The notes under the pieces: model-generated
The model's input: only the letters and a program-made list of their open reading frames with translations
Told to the model about the DNA's origin: nothing
Database searches by the model: none
NCBI RefSeq assembly: GCF_900187505.1
Contig: NZ_FYDL01000006.1
Location: 124,001 to 188,000, forward strand
Reading direction: 5' to 3'
Source: Pseudomonas sp. Irchel s3h17
GTDB lineage: Bacteria; Pseudomonadota; Gammaproteobacteria; Pseudomonadales; Pseudomonadaceae
Length of the DNA stretch: 64,000 bases
Part shown: positions 1-9,143 of the stretch, in pieces
Layout: the number at the start of each line of letters is the position of its first letter
Numbering within the stretch: the first letter of the stretch is position 1
Translations under genes and position numbers: made by a program

Positions 1-191
1 TTCATACCCGGCATCTGCACATCGACAATGGCCAGGGCGAACTCGTGTTGCAGCAACAGCGACAGGGCTTCGTCGGCCGACTGCGCCGGGTAGACAGTAT
101 GCTGTTCACCGGCGATCAGTGCCTTGAGTGCCAGCAGGTTTTGCGGCAGGTCATCGACGATCAGCACGTTGGCCTGGATCTGACTCAGCAT
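1..191 (-). CDS. Response regulator receiver domain protein (5' end only)
   Basis: The start codon lies at 191 and the gene runs off the left edge, so only about 63 residues are visible. They form the beginning of a receiver domain: a beta strand followed by the acidic pair (VLIVDD), and the phosphoacceptor Asp in VDVQMPGM near the edge. The ATG overlaps the stop of the upstream cheR-like gene by a few bases (AAATGCTGA), so the two are translationally coupled. In comparable Pseudomonas operons this position is held by a hybrid kinase or a multi-domain regulator that begins with REC; which one applies here cannot be seen. Confidence 0.8.
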   Translation of the reverse strand, partial: MLSQIQANVLIVDDLPQNLLALKALIAGEQHTVYPAQSADEALSLLLQHEFALAIVDVQMPGM

Positions 192-1039
192 TTTCGGTAG
201 ATCCGTTCTGGTTTGACCAAGGGCTCGAACTGCTGGCCGTAGGCGGAGAACTCAAGGGTCTCCTTGCTACCCAGCGCCAGGAAGCCGCGATGGCACAGCG
301 ATTCATGAAACAAGCCAAAAGCCCGATCCTGCAGCTTTTTATTAAAATAAATCAATACATTACGACATGAAATGAACTGGACTTCGGAGAACACGCTGTC
401 CGTTGCCAGGCTGTGATCGGCAAAGGTCACGTGCTCGCACAGGCTCTTGTCGAAAATCCCGTGGTCATAGGCGGCCGTGTAATAGTCGGCGAACGAGCGC
501 CGGCCACCGGCCTGCTGATAATTCCGGGTGTAGGCGCGGATGTTGTCCCCGGAGAAGATCCCCCGCCGGGCCTTTTCCAGCGACCGCGGGTTGATGTCGG
601 TCGCGTAGATGAGGGTGCGTTCCAGCAACCCCTCCTCGCGCAACAGAATCGCCAACGAATAGACCTCTTCCCCGGTGCTGCAACCGGCGATCCAGAGTTT
701 GATCGAAGGGTAGGTCTTGAGCAGCGGCACCACTTCTTGGCGAATGGCCAGAAAGTGCGCCGGGTCACGAAACATCTCGCTGACCGGAATCGTCAGCAGT
801 TGCAGCAACTGCATGAACGCGGCCGGGTCGTGCAGCACCCGCTCCTGCAAGGCCGAGATGGTCCTGCACTCGAACTGAGGCAGTGCGTGGTTGACCCGAC
901 GCTGAATCGACGCAGCGCAATAATCACGGAAATCGTAACTGTACTTGAGATAGATCGCTTCGATCAGCAACCGCAGTTCGATCTCGCAAGCGGTGCCTGA
1001 GCTGCGCTCCACTAAACTCTTTCCATCTTCGGTAGCCAT
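185..1039 (-). CDS. CheR-type protein-glutamate O-methyltransferase
   Basis: A 284-residue CheR-family methyltransferase, which would use S-adenosylmethionine to methylate glutamates on a chemoreceptor or chemoreceptor-like sensor. The N-terminal helical CheR domain spans roughly residues 20-75. The Rossmann SAM-binding motif is seen in AGCSTGEEVYS, and the conserved CRNVLIYF segment lies near the C-terminus. It overlaps the upstream hybrid kinase by 28 bases and the downstream REC gene by 7, so the three are one operon. No chemoreceptor, CheA or CheW lies nearby. The protein therefore more likely belongs to a kinase-linked signalling module than to flagellar chemotaxis. No CheB-like gene is visible before the left edge. 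Confidence 0.88.
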   Translation of the reverse strand: MATEDGKSLVERSSGTACEIELRLLIEAIYLKYSYDFRDYCAASIQRRVNHALPQFECRTISALQERVLHDPAAFMQLLQLLTIPVSEMFRDPAHFLAIRQEVVPLLKTYPSIKLWIAGCSTGEEVYSLAILLREEGLLERTLIYATDINPRSLEKARRGIFSGDNIRAYTRNYQQAGGRRSFADYYTAAYDHGIFDKSLCEHVTFADHSLATDSVFSEVQFISCRNVLIYFNKKLQDRAFGLFHESLCHRGFLALGSKETLEFSAYGQQFEPLVKPERIYRKC

Positions 1040-4000
1040 ACGCGAACCAGCGAGAACAGGCGATCCAGGTCAATGGGCTTGGCCAGGTAGTCATTGGCAC
1101 CCGCTTGCATGCAGCGCGCCTGATCATCCTTCATCGCCTTGGCGGTCACGGCAATGATCGGCAGCTTGCGCCAGCGCGGCTCCTGGCGAATCCGGGCCGT
1201 GGCTTCAAGCCCGTCCATCTCCGGCATCATCACGTCCATCAGCACCAGGTCGATGTCCTCGACCGCATTGAGCTTTTCCAGCGCCTCGCGGCCATTGCGG
1301 CCAATGACCACGACGGCACCCTTTTGCTCCAGGGCACTGGTGAGGGCAAAGATGTTGCGCACGTCGTCATCCACCAGCAGCACCTTGCGACCCTCGAAGG
1401 CCCTGTCATGGCTGCGGGCAGTCTTGAGCATCCTTTGCCGCTCATGGGACAAGCGGGATTCGACTTTGTGCAGGAACAAGGTCACTTCATCCAGCAAGCG
1501 CTCGGGAGAACGCGCGCCCTTGATGATGATCGAGCGTGAATAGCGGAGCAGTTCCGCCTCTTCATCACGGGTCAGGTTGCGCCCGGTGTAGACGATGACC
1601 GGCGGGAACGAGCAGATGTCTTCGCTGGACATGCGCTTGAGCAGATCGTTGCCGAGCATGTCTGGCAGTTTCAGGTCGATGATCATGCAGTCGTAGAGGT
1701 TGTCGCGCAGCAGGTCCAGCGCGTCCTGGGCAAACCCCACGGCAGTGATCTCGATGTCATCGTCGCCGATCAGGCGGGCAATGCTGTCGCGTTGCAGGTC
1801 GTCGTCTTCAACCAGCAGCACCCGCTTGACCTTCTGCGTCAGCTTGGCCTCCAGGCGTGCAAACACGCCCTTGAGCTCTTCGCGGGAGGTCGGCTTGACG
1901 GCATAGCCGACCGCGCCCATCTGCATGGCGGCCTCGACGCGGTCCTCGACCGAGATCACATGGACCGGAATATGCCGGGTGTCGGCCTGTTCCTTGAGAC
2001 GCTGCAACACGGTCAGGCCGGAGTGGTCCGGCAAGCGCATGTCCAGCAGGATCGCATCGGGCAGGTACTGTGTGGCCAGTTCATAGCCCTCGTCGGCACC
2101 ATGGGCCACCAGGCATTGATACCCCAACTCATGCGCCAGGTCGTAGAGGATATGCGCAAAGTTGACCTCGTCCTCCACCACCAGAATGCACCGGCTGGCA
2201 AATGGCGCGTTGTCGCGGTCATCGGCGCAGCGTGGCGCCTGCGGTGCGCCATCCCGGGGTTTGGCGAGCGTCGCGGGTGCAGGCACTGCGGTCATCGATT
2301 GAGTCTGCCGCGCATCGTCCTCAACGTAACGCTCAGGCAGCACCAGGGTGAAGACACTGCCCTGTCCCGGCTCGCTGCTGACGCTGATCGATCCACCGAG
2401 CAAGGCCGCCAGGTCCCGCGAGATCGATAATCCCAACCCCGTGCCGCCGTAACGACGATTGGTGGTGCCGTCGGCCTGGCGGAACGCCTCGAAAACACTT
2501 TCAAGTTGATCGCTGGCGATACCGATCCCCGAATCGCGAACCACAAAACCGATCCTGGCGTCCGGCTGGTGGATGACGGTCAGGCTGACCGTGCCGGTTT
2601 CGGTGAACTTGATCGCGTTCGACAACAGGTTCTTGAGCACCTGCTCCAGGCGCTGGGGATCGGTGAACAGCATCGGCGCTGCATCCGCCTGCACGTGAGC
2701 CGTGAACACCAGTTGCTTGTCGGCGGCCAGGGGCACGAACATCCCGCGCAGGCCATCTACCAGCCGCGCGACACGGGTGTTCTGCGCCCGTATCTCCAGC
2801 TTGCCGGCCTCGACTCTGGAAATGTCGAGGATGTCATTGATCAGCTTCAGCAAGTCGTTGCCGGCCGAGTAGATCGACTCGGCGTACTGCACTTGCTCGG
2901 CACTGAGGTTCTCATGGGGGTTCTCGGCCAGCAGTTTGGCCAGGATCAATGAACTGTTCAGCGGTGTGCGCAGTTCATGGGACATGTTGGCCAGGAACTC
3001 GGACTTGTACTTGCTCGAGCGCTGCAGTTCTTCGGCACGCTCTTCGAGCTGCGCCTGGGCCTGGTGCAACTCGGTGTTTTTCAGGTCCAGGACATCGCGC
3101 TGCTCGGCCAGGGTGAGTGCCTGGTCTGCCAGTTGCTCGTTGGTCTGCTCAAGCTCGACCTGCTGGGTTTCCAGGTGGGCCTGGGACTCCTTGAGAATCC
3201 GCGACTGCTCCTCCAACTCTTCGTTGGCCGCCTTGAGTTCTTCCTGCTGCACCTGCAACTCTTCGTTGAGCTGCTGGGTCTCGGCCAGCACCTCCTGCAG
3301 GCGCTGGCGATAGCGCGCCGCCTCGAGCGAGGTGCCGATGTTGCCGGCAATCATCTCCAGCAGTTCGATATCGCGCTCGTCCAGGGCACGCAAAAAACCC
3401 AGCTCGATCACCCCGTTGACCTGGTCGTCGTTCGTGGCAGGCACCACGAGCACGCTGCGGGGCATCCCTTCGCCCAACCCGGAGCTGAATTTGAAATAGT
3501 CGCCCGGGACATCGTCCAGGCGGATCAAGCGACCTTGCCGGGCCGCCTGTCCGGCAAGGCCTTCGCCGTTGGCGATCGATTGTCCGCGCGCTTGCTGCTC
3601 ACTGGAGAAACCATAACTGGCCACCCGGACAAGGCCGCCATGATCGTCCTTCACATACAGGGCCGCGACGACACTGCCCAGGTACTGGGCACAAAACTGC
3701 AGGATACTGCGACCCAACAGGTTCAGCGTCATCTGGCCGAGGACCTGCTCGGCCAGTTCGGTCTGCCCCTTGCGCAACCAGGCTTGCTGCTCCAGGCGCC
3801 GGGCGCTCTTTTGTTGCGCGGCGAGGTTGGCACTGTAGCTTTTCGAAAGGCTGACCAGGTCCCGGCGCCCGACGTAGGCCAGCAAGCCACTGATGCCGAC
3901 GATGAACAGCACGTACAGGGAGATGCTCCAGATCGTCGTGCGACGAACCTCTTCGTTGCGTGTGGCGCGCAGCTGTTGCTCCATGCCGGTGACGTCTTCG

Positions 4001-4485
4001 TACTGTTTGCGGATTTCGTCGGTCAGGCGCTTGCCACGACCGACCTTCACCGCCGCGCGGTAGTCGCCGCTGCTACGTTGCAGGTCGATCATCGTTTGGG
4101 CATAGGCATTCCACTCGGTTTGCAATGCCTCGATCCGACGCAACCGGTCAAGCTGTACCGGGTTGTCCGCCGTCAGCTCCTGCAAGGTGTTGAGCGCCAC
4201 GATGATCCGCGGCTTTGCCGTTTCATAGGGGTCAAGGAAATGCGCGTCACCGGTCAACAGATAGCCGCGCATGCCGGTTTCCAGGTCAACCGTCAGCTTC
4301 ACTGCTTCGTTGGCGTTATTGATCACCCGGTCGGTCTGCTCGACCTTCTGCATGACCGACATCAGGTAGGTGATCAGGGAGACAAAGAACACGACGCTGA
4401 GGACACCCAGTCCCAGCGGCAAACTGACGTTACGACTCAGGAGTTTGCGAAAGCTTTGCTCATCAACCGAAGACGAAGCGTTCAT
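1012..4485 (-). CDS. Hybrid sensor histidine kinase with CHASE3, GAF and three REC domains
   Basis: About 1157 residues. An N-terminal membrane segment (about 20-43), a CHASE3-type extracytoplasmic helical domain and a second membrane segment (about 190-210) are followed by a GAF domain (about 255-400). A long Glu/Gln-rich coiled coil (about 400-530) precedes HisKA with the phosphoacceptor His in FLANMSHELRTPLN. The HATPase has its N box (NLLSNAIKF), DSGIGI and GTGLGLS. Three consecutive receiver domains follow, each with a phosphoacceptor Asp (LLDMRLPD, IIDLKLPD, LMDVMMPE). I chose the ATG at 4485; an upstream in-frame start at 4572 would add 29 residues with no signal-like character. It heads the leftward operon with cheR. 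The stacked receivers suggest a phosphorelay hub; the input is unknown. Confidence 0.9.
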   Translation of the reverse strand: MNASSSVDEQSFRKLLSRNVSLPLGLGVLSVVFFVSLITYLMSVMQKVEQTDRVINNANEAVKLTVDLETGMRGYLLTGDAHFLDPYETAKPRIIVALNTLQELTADNPVQLDRLRRIEALQTEWNAYAQTMIDLQRSSGDYRAAVKVGRGKRLTDEIRKQYEDVTGMEQQLRATRNEEVRRTTIWSISLYVLFIVGISGLLAYVGRRDLVSLSKSYSANLAAQQKSARRLEQQAWLRKGQTELAEQVLGQMTLNLLGRSILQFCAQYLGSVVAALYVKDDHGGLVRVASYGFSSEQQARGQSIANGEGLAGQAARQGRLIRLDDVPGDYFKFSSGLGEGMPRSVLVVPATNDDQVNGVIELGFLRALDERDIELLEMIAGNIGTSLEAARYRQRLQEVLAETQQLNEELQVQQEELKAANEELEEQSRILKESQAHLETQQVELEQTNEQLADQALTLAEQRDVLDLKNTELHQAQAQLEERAEELQRSSKYKSEFLANMSHELRTPLNSSLILAKLLAENPHENLSAEQVQYAESIYSAGNDLLKLINDILDISRVEAGKLEIRAQNTRVARLVDGLRGMFVPLAADKQLVFTAHVQADAAPMLFTDPQRLEQVLKNLLSNAIKFTETGTVSLTVIHQPDARIGFVVRDSGIGIASDQLESVFEAFRQADGTTNRRYGGTGLGLSISRDLAALLGGSISVSSEPGQGSVFTLVLPERYVEDDARQTQSMTAVPAPATLAKPRDGAPQAPRCADDRDNAPFASRCILVVEDEVNFAHILYDLAHELGYQCLVAHGADEGYELATQYLPDAILLDMRLPDHSGLTVLQRLKEQADTRHIPVHVISVEDRVEAAMQMGAVGYAVKPTSREELKGVFARLEAKLTQKVKRVLLVEDDDLQRDSIARLIGDDDIEITAVGFAQDALDLLRDNLYDCMIIDLKLPDMLGNDLLKRMSSEDICSFPPVIVYTGRNLTRDEEAELLRYSRSIIIKGARSPERLLDEVTLFLHKVESRLSHERQRMLKTARSHDRAFEGRKVLLVDDDVRNIFALTSALEQKGAVVVIGRNGREALEKLNAVEDIDLVLMDVMMPEMDGLEATARIRQEPRWRKLPIIAVTAKAMKDDQARCMQAGANDYLAKPIDLDRLFSLVRVWLPKMERV

Positions 4486-4746
4486 TGAGAGGCCTTGGTG
4501 AACTGTCACAAGAGAAGGAGTTTGCCCCAAAAGCGAATGTGGGATCCATGTTTCTGACAGCCTAGCCAGCAATTGCCGGTATTGCCCTCTAATGATCCCG
4601 AGACGCGCAAGATCGCCGCCGATTCCTGTACATTAACAGCTTTGCTGTACAGCTTTGCGAACGTGTCGGGTAGCGCTAATCATTGATGAAGATGCCGGAC
4701 ATTGTGATGGCCCCGGTCACCGAACGCCCTTTCGAGAACAGCCCTT

Positions 4747-5112
4747 ATGTCCGTCACCACCACCATCCTAGTCGTCGAAGACGACGCCATCGTACGCATG
4801 CTGATCGTCGATGTACTGGAGGAACTGGCGTTCAAGGTGCTTGCGGCCGAAGGCAGCACTGACGCCTTGATCCTGCTGGAAAACCAGGCGAATACGATCG
4901 ACCTGCTGATGACCGATGTGGGTTTGCCGGAAATGGATGGCAAGGAACTGGCCATGCGCGCCCGCGAACTGCGCCCCAACCTCCCGGTTCTGTTTGCCAG
5001 TGGTTATGCCGCAAGCATTGAGGTGCCTGACGGCATGTCGGTGATCGGCAAGCCGTTCTCCATCGATCAACTGCGCGACAAAGTCAAAAGCCTGTTGGGC
5101 GACGCCTCCTAG
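4747..5112 (+). CDS. Single-domain response regulator (REC only)
   Basis: A 121-residue stand-alone receiver domain with the acidic pair (VVEDD), phosphoacceptor Asp in MTDVGLPEMDG, the conserved Thr/Ser region (FASGYA) and the Lys in IGKPF. There is no output domain, so it probably acts by protein contact or as a phosphate shuttle. It is transcribed divergently from the triple-REC hybrid kinase, with about 260 bases between start codons, and may be its partner. Receivers of this CpdR-like type (LFASGYA then KPF) are often paired with hybrid kinases; the pairing is inferred from position only. Confidence 0.9.
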   Translation: MSVTTTILVVEDDAIVRMLIVDVLEELAFKVLAAEGSTDALILLENQANTIDLLMTDVGLPEMDGKELAMRARELRPNLPVLFASGYAASIEVPDGMSVIGKPFSIDQLRDKVKSLLGDAS

Positions 5113-5210
5113 AGGGCACTGTCGCCGCCCGGCCTGCAAATGCCTGGGCTGTGGTTTAATGGCGCCCCCGCACTTCCCTGCCCACCTGCCGCTTCAAGGA
5201 AATACCGCTC

Positions 5211-6506
5211 ATGAGTCCGTCTCGCGCAACCAAGGTCCTGGTCATTGGTTACGTCTGGCCCGAACCGCGCTCATCCGCCGCCAGCGGTCACGTCATGCAA
5301 ATCCTCGAAACCTTTCTCCGGCAGGGTTGGGACATTACCTTCAGCAGCCCCGCAGGCGTCGGCGAGCACAAGGCCGACCTGCTGTCGATGGGTATCAAGG
5401 AACAGCCCATCGAGCTCAACAACAGCAGCTTTGATGCCTTCGTCAGTCAATTGGCACCGGATATCGTGCTGTTCGACCAGTTCATGATGGAAGAACAGTT
5501 CGGCTGGCGCGTTGAAAAACACTGCCCTGATGCGCTGCGGGTCCTGGAAACCTCGGACCTGCAAAGCCTGCGTCACGCTCGCCACCAGCGTTTGAAAGAC
5601 CGCCTGAAGGCCAGCGACGACCACAATGATTTTGCCTCGCTGTTTGCCCCTGCACTGGCGCAGGAGTTTGCCCTGATGGCCGACACTGAGCTGGCCAAGC
5701 GGGAAATTGCCGCACTGTTGCGCTGCGACCTCAACCTGATGATCTCGGAAGTGGAAATCCAGTTGCTGGTGGAGCATTTCTCGGTGCCACGCAGCAGTGT
5801 GCATTGGTGCCCATTGATGCTCGACCCGCCGACGCAAGCTTTCGTGCCATTTGAAGACCGTGCGCATTTCCTCAGCATCGGCAACTTCCGCCACGCACCG
5901 AACTGGGACGCCGTGCTCTGGATGAAAACCGCCATCTGGCCGCTGATCCGCCAACAGTTGCCCGGTGCGCAACTGCACATCTACGGTGCCTACACCCCAC
6001 CCAAGGCCACGGCCTTGCACAACCCGGCACAGGGCTTTCATGTCATGAACTGGGCCGAAGACGCCCTGCAGGTCATGTCGGCCGCGCGCATCTGCCTCGC
6101 GCCCCTGCGCTTTGGCGCAGGGATCAAGGGCAAGATCTTCGATGCGATGCTCTGTGGTACACCGAACATCACCACGCCGACCGGCGCTGAAGGCATGTCC
6201 GGGGATATGCCGTGGGCCGGTGAGATTGCCGATAGTGCCGAGGCCATCGCCCAGGCGGCGGTGCGCCTGTACCAGGACAAGGCACTGTGGACCCGGGCCC
6301 AGGATGCCGGCGTACACCTGCTCGACGCCCGTTACCGGCAGAGCGTCCATGGCCCGGCGCTGATCGACCGGTTGCAGCACTGCCGTGACAACCTGCTGGC
6401 GCTGCGTCGGCAGAACTTTATCGGTGGCATGCTGCGTCATCATCAACACAAGAGCACGCAATACATGTCGCAGTGGATTGAAGAGAAAAACCGCAACACA
6501 CGCTAA
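5211..6506 (+). CDS. Glycosyltransferase (GT-B fold, group 1-like)
   Basis: A 431-residue protein with a GT-B layout. The N-terminal half has the nucleotide-fold start (VLVIGYVWPEPRS) and a glycine-rich turn after ASGHVMQIL. The C-terminal half carries the donor-binding region (FGAGIKGKIFDAMLCGTP followed by TPTGAEGM), typical of group 1 (GT4-like) enzymes. It would transfer a sugar onto a surface polysaccharide or similar acceptor, but neither can be named. The start is supported by an AAGGAAA ribosome-binding site 8 bases upstream. It stands alone between a response regulator and a convergent porin gene, outside any obvious polysaccharide cluster. Confidence 0.8.
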   Translation: MSPSRATKVLVIGYVWPEPRSSAASGHVMQILETFLRQGWDITFSSPAGVGEHKADLLSMGIKEQPIELNNSSFDAFVSQLAPDIVLFDQFMMEEQFGWRVEKHCPDALRVLETSDLQSLRHARHQRLKDRLKASDDHNDFASLFAPALAQEFALMADTELAKREIAALLRCDLNLMISEVEIQLLVEHFSVPRSSVHWCPLMLDPPTQAFVPFEDRAHFLSIGNFRHAPNWDAVLWMKTAIWPLIRQQLPGAQLHIYGAYTPPKATALHNPAQGFHVMNWAEDALQVMSAARICLAPLRFGAGIKGKIFDAMLCGTPNITTPTGAEGMSGDMPWAGEIADSAEAIAQAAVRLYQDKALWTRAQDAGVHLLDARYRQSVHGPALIDRLQHCRDNLLALRRQNFIGGMLRHHQHKSTQYMSQWIEEKNRNTR

Positions 6507-6646
6507 CCACCTTCTCACCCGACCAGGCCCCGGCCCATGGTGAAATTGACCTCACTGGGCGTTCGCCTTTCTCGGGTTGGAGGGACGACAGAGCAGCACC
6601 AGGTCGGCCAGCGATAGCAATCGCTATTCACGCCGCTACCCCACGC

Positions 6647-7948
6647 TCACAGCAGCGAAAAGTTGTAGCTGACGATCAACCGGGTCTCATCCACATCCCG
6701 GGCGAACTGTTCGTAGTTGGTGCGGTAGGTCGCACTGCGCAGGCGCAGGCTCACATTCTTGAACGTCCCGCTTTGCACCACGTACTTGAGCTCGCTGTCG
6801 CGCTCCCATTCCTTGCCTTCCTGCTCGCTGCCGGCGACCTTGATGTGATCGCCGGTCACGTAGCGGGTCAGGAAGCTCAAGCCATTGATACCGATGGCCT
6901 TGAAGTCGTAGTCGTAACGCAACTGCCAGGAGCGCTCCTGGGCCGCTGCGAAGTCGTTGACCTGCACATAGTTGACCAGGTAGGGGTTGCTGCCATCCAG
7001 GTACGGCATCGAGTTATCGCCGATCATGCGCTGCCAGCCGGCACTGAAGGTGTGGCCGCTGATGGCATATCCCAGCATGCCGCTCAGGGCGCGGTTGTCG
7101 ATGGAGCCGGCACGGGCCGCACCGCTGTCGGCACTGCTGAGCACCCGCAGGTCGCCCTTCAATGAGCCCGCCGCCAAGGGTTGATTGGCCAGGATGCCCA
7201 GGTAGTGCTGGCGATAGATGTCTTCCAGTTCGGCATACTGGTACTGGGCGCTCAGGCGGTCATTGAGCCTGTACTCCACGCCGTACAGATCGAAGTGATC
7301 GGCCGTCACGTTGCAGGCGTAGCGCTTGTTCTTGCAGTGCAGGCGAATGTCCTGGGCGTCCGTGGAATCCCGGGCGGTGTACCGGTTGAGGCGGGCACCG
7401 GTAAAGGTCAGGTTCTTCAGCTCCCTGGAGGTGAGCAGCGCACCGTTGAACATCGTCGGCAACAAACGACCGTCGTTGTACTTGAGCAGTGGCAGGTCCG
7501 GCAGCAGTGCGCCGTACTTCAATACGCTGCGGGACGCCCGGACCTTGGCGGTCAAACCCAGCTTGGCATATTGGTCTGCGGAACCGCGCGGGTCATTGCC
7601 CGACGACGGCAACAGGCCGCTGTTGCTGCTGTCGGCACTGGAGTCGAGCTTGAAGCCCAGCATCCCTAGCGCATCGACGCCAAACCCTACGGTGCCTTCG
7701 GTGTACCCCGACTGCAGATTGAGAATGAAGCCCTGGGCCGACTCTTCGCGCTTCGACGCGCCCTGTGGGTTGGAGGTGTGACCATCACGAAAGTCGCGAT
7801 TGAAGTACACCGTGCGTGCCTCGACGGAGGCACTGCTGTCTTCAATGAAACCACTGGCCTGGCCCTGAGTGGAAAAACCGGCGCACAACAAAGCGGCGCC
7901 GACGCCCAGGACCGGGCACGACGTGATAAGGGGAAACGGGGGACGCAT
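6647..7948 (-). CDS. OprD-family outer membrane porin
   Basis: A 433-residue precursor of an 18-strand OprD-type porin for small organic acids, amino acids or peptides. It has a signal peptide (about residues 1-31, ending near QASG) and the family's N-terminal FIEDSSASVEARTVYFNRDF signature. Strand-like alternation runs throughout, and the C-terminus (IVSYNFSLL) resembles a terminal beta strand. The ATG at 7948 is preceded by GGAG about 8 bases upstream; the longer ORF start at 8017 would put charged sequence ahead of the signal peptide. The substrate cannot be told from sequence. It stands alone, convergent with the glycosyltransferase and divergent from the DUF2790 gene. Confidence 0.9.
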   Translation of the reverse strand: MRPPFPLITSCPVLGVGAALLCAGFSTQGQASGFIEDSSASVEARTVYFNRDFRDGHTSNPQGASKREESAQGFILNLQSGYTEGTVGFGVDALGMLGFKLDSSADSSNSGLLPSSGNDPRGSADQYAKLGLTAKVRASRSVLKYGALLPDLPLLKYNDGRLLPTMFNGALLTSRELKNLTFTGARLNRYTARDSTDAQDIRLHCKNKRYACNVTADHFDLYGVEYRLNDRLSAQYQYAELEDIYRQHYLGILANQPLAAGSLKGDLRVLSSADSGAARAGSIDNRALSGMLGYAISGHTFSAGWQRMIGDNSMPYLDGSNPYLVNYVQVNDFAAAQERSWQLRYDYDFKAIGINGLSFLTRYVTGDHIKVAGSEQEGKEWERDSELKYVVQSGTFKNVSLRLRSATYRTNYEQFARDVDETRLIVSYNFSLL

Positions 7949-8279
7949 GACAAAAGCTCCAGCAGTGCATCTTTGCGACGGGACAATCGGCCAACACAAA
8001 TAGCGTTCATCCAGCAAACCACTGCCTGCCGGAATGAAATGAAAAGTTACAAGGTGATCGCCAATGGTGGCATATGGCCCCGCCTCGCTACAGGCGACTT
8101 TAGTCTGAAACCACCGCCACCTATCCGGGCAGCCTCATCGCGCGTGCCGGTCATCTATGCTTAACCCTGCTACCCAACAGTGGCTGAACCGCGTTCGTGC
8201 CAGACATTCCGACACCCTGCGCGGCAGGGCCGGCATCTGCGGATGTCGTGCCAATCCTGGTCTGCTCCGGAGATGTGTC
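7949..8279. other. Divergent intergenic region between porin and DUF2790 gene
   Basis: About 330 bases between two divergent starts. It must hold both promoters and the 5' leaders, but I see no convincing -35/-10 pair, operator or terminator hairpin. The part before the DUF2790 gene is GC-rich and shows no coding signature. Confidence 0.4.
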
Positions 8280-8543
8280 ATGAACATGCGCACCCTGCTG
8301 GCTATTGCGGCCCTCACCTGCACCGGATACGCCGGGCTGGTACTGGCCGACACCACACCGTCCCAAGCCGTGTCCTATCACTACGGCATGCCGCTGCACG
8401 TGAACAAAGTGCTTTCAATGACCGAACCCACCACACCGGACTGCAAGGTGGTAACCGCCGAAATGACGTTCATCGACAACGCCGGCAAACAGGAGAGCAT
8501 CCGTTATCAGAAGCTCTCGGAGGCCTGCAGTTACCAGAGCTGA
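8280..8543 (+). CDS. Small secreted DUF2790-family protein
   Basis: An 87-residue protein with a cleavable signal peptide (about residues 1-23, ending VLADTTP). The short domain carries two cysteines (in DCKVV and EACSY) and the Y-G-M-x-L-(D/H)-V-x-K-V pattern of the Pseudomonas-specific DUF2790 family. Family members are periplasmic and of unknown function; several respond to metal or oxidative stress, but nothing here shows that. The ATG at 8280 has CGGAGA just upstream. The longer ORF starting further 5' would place the signal peptide internally and is not preferred. Confidence 0.8.
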   Translation: MNMRTLLAIAALTCTGYAGLVLADTTPSQAVSYHYGMPLHVNKVLSMTEPTTPDCKVVTAEMTFIDNAGKQESIRYQKLSEACSYQS

Positions 8544-8585
8544 GTGAAGCGGGTCACGACGACTATTGATGATGGGCGAGCGCCG

Positions 8586-8607
8586 GGCCAAAGGTTATGC
8601 TTTGGCC
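8586..8607 (+). repeat. Perfect 8-bp inverted repeat upstream of a membrane protein gene
   Basis: GGCCAAAG and CTTTGGCC are separated by a six-base loop, 28 bases before the next start codon. No T-run follows, so it is not a classic terminator. It could be a 5' leader structure or an operator. Confidence 0.45.
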
Positions 8608-8634
8608 TGCCCTCCACTGCCGCAAGGATTCGCC

Positions 8635-9033
8635 ATGCAGTTGTCATTTCGTACCCTCGCCACCCTTACTACCGCACTGTGTTTTGTCCTGGCGCTGATC
8701 TGGGGCTTGATCCCCGAGTTCATGCTGTCGATCTGGGGGGTTGCCTACGACAACACCGCCGGCTTGATGGCCAGGCGCGGGGCCATGTTGTTCGTGACCC
8801 TGGGCGTGATGTTCTTCATGGCGCGCCATGCACCGCCCTCCATAGCCCGCACCGCCATGAGCAGTGGTGTGGTCATCGGGCTGCTCGGTCTGGCAGTACT
8901 GGGCTTTAGCGAATGGCTCAACGGCCGCGCCGGTCCCGGCATCCTGCTGGCGGTAGTGGTCGAGATCGCGCTGGGCGCGGCCTTTCTCCAGACTCGGCGC
9001 GACTGCGTCGAACTCACGCAATCCGTTGATTGA
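8635..9033 (+). CDS. Four-helix integral membrane protein of unknown function
   Basis: A 132-residue, strongly hydrophobic protein with four predicted membrane helices at about residues 8-30, 48-65, 73-95 and 103-122. Charges cluster at a cytoplasmic RR pair (LMARRGAM) and at the C-terminal tail. The start at 8635 is preceded by AAGGA; the ORF extension upstream has no membrane character. I do not recognise a named family. The size resembles small DoxX- or DUF4345-like membrane proteins, but the evidence is weak. It may be monocistronic. Confidence 0.7.
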   Translation: MQLSFRTLATLTTALCFVLALIWGLIPEFMLSIWGVAYDNTAGLMARRGAMLFVTLGVMFFMARHAPPSIARTAMSSGVVIGLLGLAVLGFSEWLNGRAGPGILLAVVVEIALGAAFLQTRRDCVELTQSVD

Positions 9034-9143
9034 ACCGCCTGAACGCCTGACACTCAAGCCCGTCAATGCACCCGGTTTGCATTGGCAGGCCCATGGGGCA
9101 GAATGCTCGCGTTTTTTGAATCAACCACAAGCAAGGAGGCGTC

